Below, in pieces: positions 4,735-6,308 of a stretch of 6,308 nucleotides of DNA. The DNA comes from an uncultured Oscillospiraceae bacterium (GTDB taxonomy: Bacteria; Bacillota; Clostridia; Oscillospirales; Oscillospiraceae), in NCBI GenBank assembly GCA_958436045.1, contig CAUBIP010000086.1, positions 1 through 6,308 on the forward strand, given 5' to 3'. Below the pieces are notes generated by a model. That model saw only the letters and a program-made list of their open reading frames with translations. It had not been told where the DNA came from and searched no databases. The translations under genes and the position numbers were made by a program. Every line of letters begins with the position of its first letter. Within the stretch, counting starts at the first letter, position 1.

Positions 4735-6308
4735 TTATTGGTAGATCAGCTTGTCGCAAAGGTTCTTGATAACCTGGGCAACCTCCGCTCTCGTTGCCAG
4801 CTCCAGCGGGTTGATCGTGCTGTCGGACTTGCCGCACATCAGGCCGCAGCCCACTGCCCAGCAGACATCCTCATAAGCCCAATCGCTGATGGTGTTTACA
4901 TCGGCATAGCGGGCCATCCAGTTGGCATTGCTGACTGAGACGTTCATGCCGGTGTAGCGGCAGAAGCGGCGCATCATCGCAGCCATCTGTTCACGGGTGA
5001 TATTCTCATCCGGCTTGAACACGCCCTCCGGATAACCGGCGACGATATCATTTTCCGCTGCCCACTTGACATACGGTGCATAGTACTGGTTCTCTGCCAC
5101 ATCCGTAAATTCGCTCTTGCCCGTGTACTTGCCGGCATCGATCCCGGCCACGCGGCCCAGAACCGTGACGAACATGGCACGCGTCATCTGAATCTCCGGC
5201 CCAAACAGCGTATCGGAGACACCGACGAAGTAGCTGCGATCCGTCACGAAGTTGATAGCTTCGAAGTACCAAGCATCCGTTCTGACGTCGGTAAACTGAG
5301 ACGGGGAATGCATCGTGTAGGTCACCGTGACGATAACATCGTCATCAGGCATCACGAAGGTGTACGCCTGCTCATAGTCCGCCTCGTTGGAGATCCGGGT
5401 GACACTGACCGACTGCCCGGCCTTCGTCACAACAGCGACGTGCTCCACACGCCAGCCGTCGTCCGGGTCGACCTTCACCAGGACATTATCGCCATAGTCC
5501 GCCGTATCACCGTTGGCGATGGTGACGGTGCCGTGGTCCGCGCCGGTGAAGGAGATGCCGTGGGTCTGGAAGCCGTGGGAATTGATCACGTAGATCGCCG
5601 TGACCGTCAGGTCCTGGGTGACGCAATCAAATGCGGTGTCCCAACGCAGGAACGTGTAGCCTTCGCGGGCCGGGGTCGCCGGAGCGGTGGCAGCGCCTTC
5701 GTAGGGGACTTCCTCGACCTTCAGCGTCTTGCCGTCGTAATCGCGGAAGGTCACGGTGAAGAGGTGTCTTGCAAATTCTGCCGTGACCGTGACATTTTCG
5801 GCCGGCATGGTGAAGAAGTAGAAGTTGCCGGAGACGCGGTCCACATTGTAGACCTTGCCGCTCTCGCCGCGGACGACGACATTCACGAGATCATACCCGT
5901 AGGCTGCCGTGACTTCCGCGGAGACGACATCGCCGACATTGGCCAGCGAAACGCTGGGCTTGACCGTGCCGCCCGCTGCCTCACCTGTGACGACACCGGT
6001 CACGGTGTAGCCGGTCTTGATGACCGTGATGTCGATGGTGACATCATGGGCCGGCATCGTGAAGGTGTAGTTGCCGTCGGCATTGGCCGTCAGCGTCTTG
6101 CCGTCAGCCACGACAGACGAGATCTCCCAGCCGGAAGCCGGAGTGATCGTAATCGTGACGGTATCGGCAAAGTCGTAGTAAAGCGCATCGGTGTAATTGC
6201 CGTCCAGCTGTACCGTCGCTTCGCCGGTCAGATTGACGCTGGCGAGGTAGGTCAGCTTGGCAAACGTCGCAACGATATGCACATCGCTGGCCGGCATGAT
6301 GAAGCTGT
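4735..6308 (-). CDS. SLH-domain surface protein with InlB-type repeats, N-terminus beyond the window
   Basis: The C-terminal part, about 520 residues, of a large secreted cell-wall protein. Residues are counted from the Met at 6297, which is internal: the frame stays open to the edge and this Met belongs to a recurring MPAxDV motif. Divergent InlB-type repeats occupy about 13-92, 96-176 and 246-328. Residues 178-237 are a canonical InlB B-repeat (VTFRDYDGKTL, AREGYTFLRWD, TVTAIY). Three SLH domains follow at about 335-383, 397-448 and 463-515, with motif versions MTRAMF, ITREQM and ATRAEV; SLH2 is the most canonical (GYPEGVFKPDENITREQ). The protein ends at TAA (4735-4737). SLH triplets bind pyruvylated secondary cell-wall polymers, so the protein is displayed on the surface; the repeats probably form a stalk or adhesive region. 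Any catalytic or signal-peptide part lies outside the window, so its exact function cannot be stated. Confidence 0.93.
   Translation of the reverse strand, partial: SFIMPASDVHIVATFAKLTYLASVNLTGEATVQLDGNYTDALYYDFADTVTITITPASGWEISSVVADGKTLTANADGNYTFTMPAHDVTIDITVIKTGYTVTGVVTGEAAGGTVKPSVSLANVGDVVSAEVTAAYGYDLVNVVVRGESGKVYNVDRVSGNFYFFTMPAENVTVTAEFARHLFTVTFRDYDGKTLKVEEVPYEGAATAPATPAREGYTFLRWDTAFDCVTQDLTVTAIYVINSHGFQTHGISFTGADHGTVTIANGDTADYGDNVLVKVDPDDGWRVEHVAVVTKAGQSVSVTRISNEADYEQAYTFVMPDDDVIVTVTYTMHSPSQFTDVRTDAWYFEAINFVTDRSYFVGVSDTLFGPEIQMTRAMFVTVLGRVAGIDAGKYTGKSEFTDVAENQYYAPYVKWAAENDIVAGYPEGVFKPDENITREQMAAMMRRFCRYTGMNVSVSNANWMARYADVNTISDWAYEDVCWAVGCGLMCGKSDSTINPLELATRAEVAQVIKNLCDKLIYQ
4753..5295 (-). 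other. Triple SLH cell-wall anchoring module
   Basis: This stretch encodes three S-layer homology domains: SLH1 about 5149-5295, SLH2 about 4954-5109 and SLH3 about 4753-4911. Each begins with an FTDV, FTDV or YADV motif followed by an aromatic pair, and each ends in a TR-containing helix. SLH1 has GVSDTLFGPEIQMTRAMF and SLH3 has GKSDSTINPLELATRAEV. All three retain the TR pair; SLH1 has MTRAMF where TRAE is usual. Confidence 0.9.
5314..6308 (-). repeat. Tandem InlB-type protein repeats
   Basis: The same beta-rich unit recurs: about 6022-6261, 5770-6012 and 5314-5562, plus the tail of another at the window edge. Each ends with a Y/F-x-F-x-MPxxxV motif followed by alternating V/T strands. The conserved Met codons sit at 6297, 6057, 5808 and 5352, that is 80, 83 and 152 residues apart. 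The long gap is filled by a different, canonical InlB B-repeat at 5587-5766. The repeats match at protein level and have clearly diverged at DNA level. Confidence 0.8.

Noticed and set aside
4735..6297. Met at 6297 as the true start of the SLH protein
   Set aside because: The codons upstream stay open to the window edge, the Met is part of a repeated MPAxDV motif, and there is no signal peptide after it, so the gene is cut by the window.

Overview
The window is GC-rich bacterial DNA with a strong G/C preference at third codon positions, clear AGGAG-type ribosome binding sites and compact intrinsic terminators. An S-layer-homology (SLH) protein carrying InlB-type repeats, a PutP-type symporter and a remnant of a PnuC-type vitamin transporter together suggest a gut Clostridia member, most likely near the Oscillospiraceae. 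That placement is inferred from gene style, not from a marker gene.

Layout. Positions 1-875 (minus) hold the N-terminal two thirds of a MATE-family efflux transporter that runs off the left edge. A LysR-family regulator (914-1780, minus) lies just upstream of it in the same direction, 38 bases away, so the two look like one operon. An AT-rich island at about 1830-1880 separates this pair from a divergently transcribed sodium/proline-type symporter gene, putP (2025-3563, plus). The island carries a candidate putP promoter and an imperfect inverted repeat over its -35. The roughly 130-base putP leader is GC-rich, contains a 10-base direct repeat and can form alternative hairpins. A strong terminator follows putP.

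From 3650 to 4505 lies a decayed gene that a six-frame view hides. A plausible promoter, a near-perfect Shine-Dalgarno sequence and a TTG start lead into a PnuC-like membrane transporter. It is broken by three small frameshifts and by two in-frame stops where the family has tryptophan. Repairing them gives a protein of about 230 residues. Three hairpins with T-runs (4541-4719) then separate it from a convergent minus-strand gene. That last gene (4735 to beyond 6308) encodes the C-terminal part of a large surface protein: divergent InlB-like repeats, one canonical InlB B-repeat and three SLH domains that anchor it to the cell wall.

How the genes may work together. The regulator sits between an exporter and an importer, so it is the natural candidate to control both; this is inference. 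The remnant and the surface protein look like independent transcription units. I found no RNA genes, insertion sequences, phage genes, CRISPR arrays or attachment sites, and no convincing new multi-gene system. The most informative points are the hidden pseudogene and the structured putP leader.
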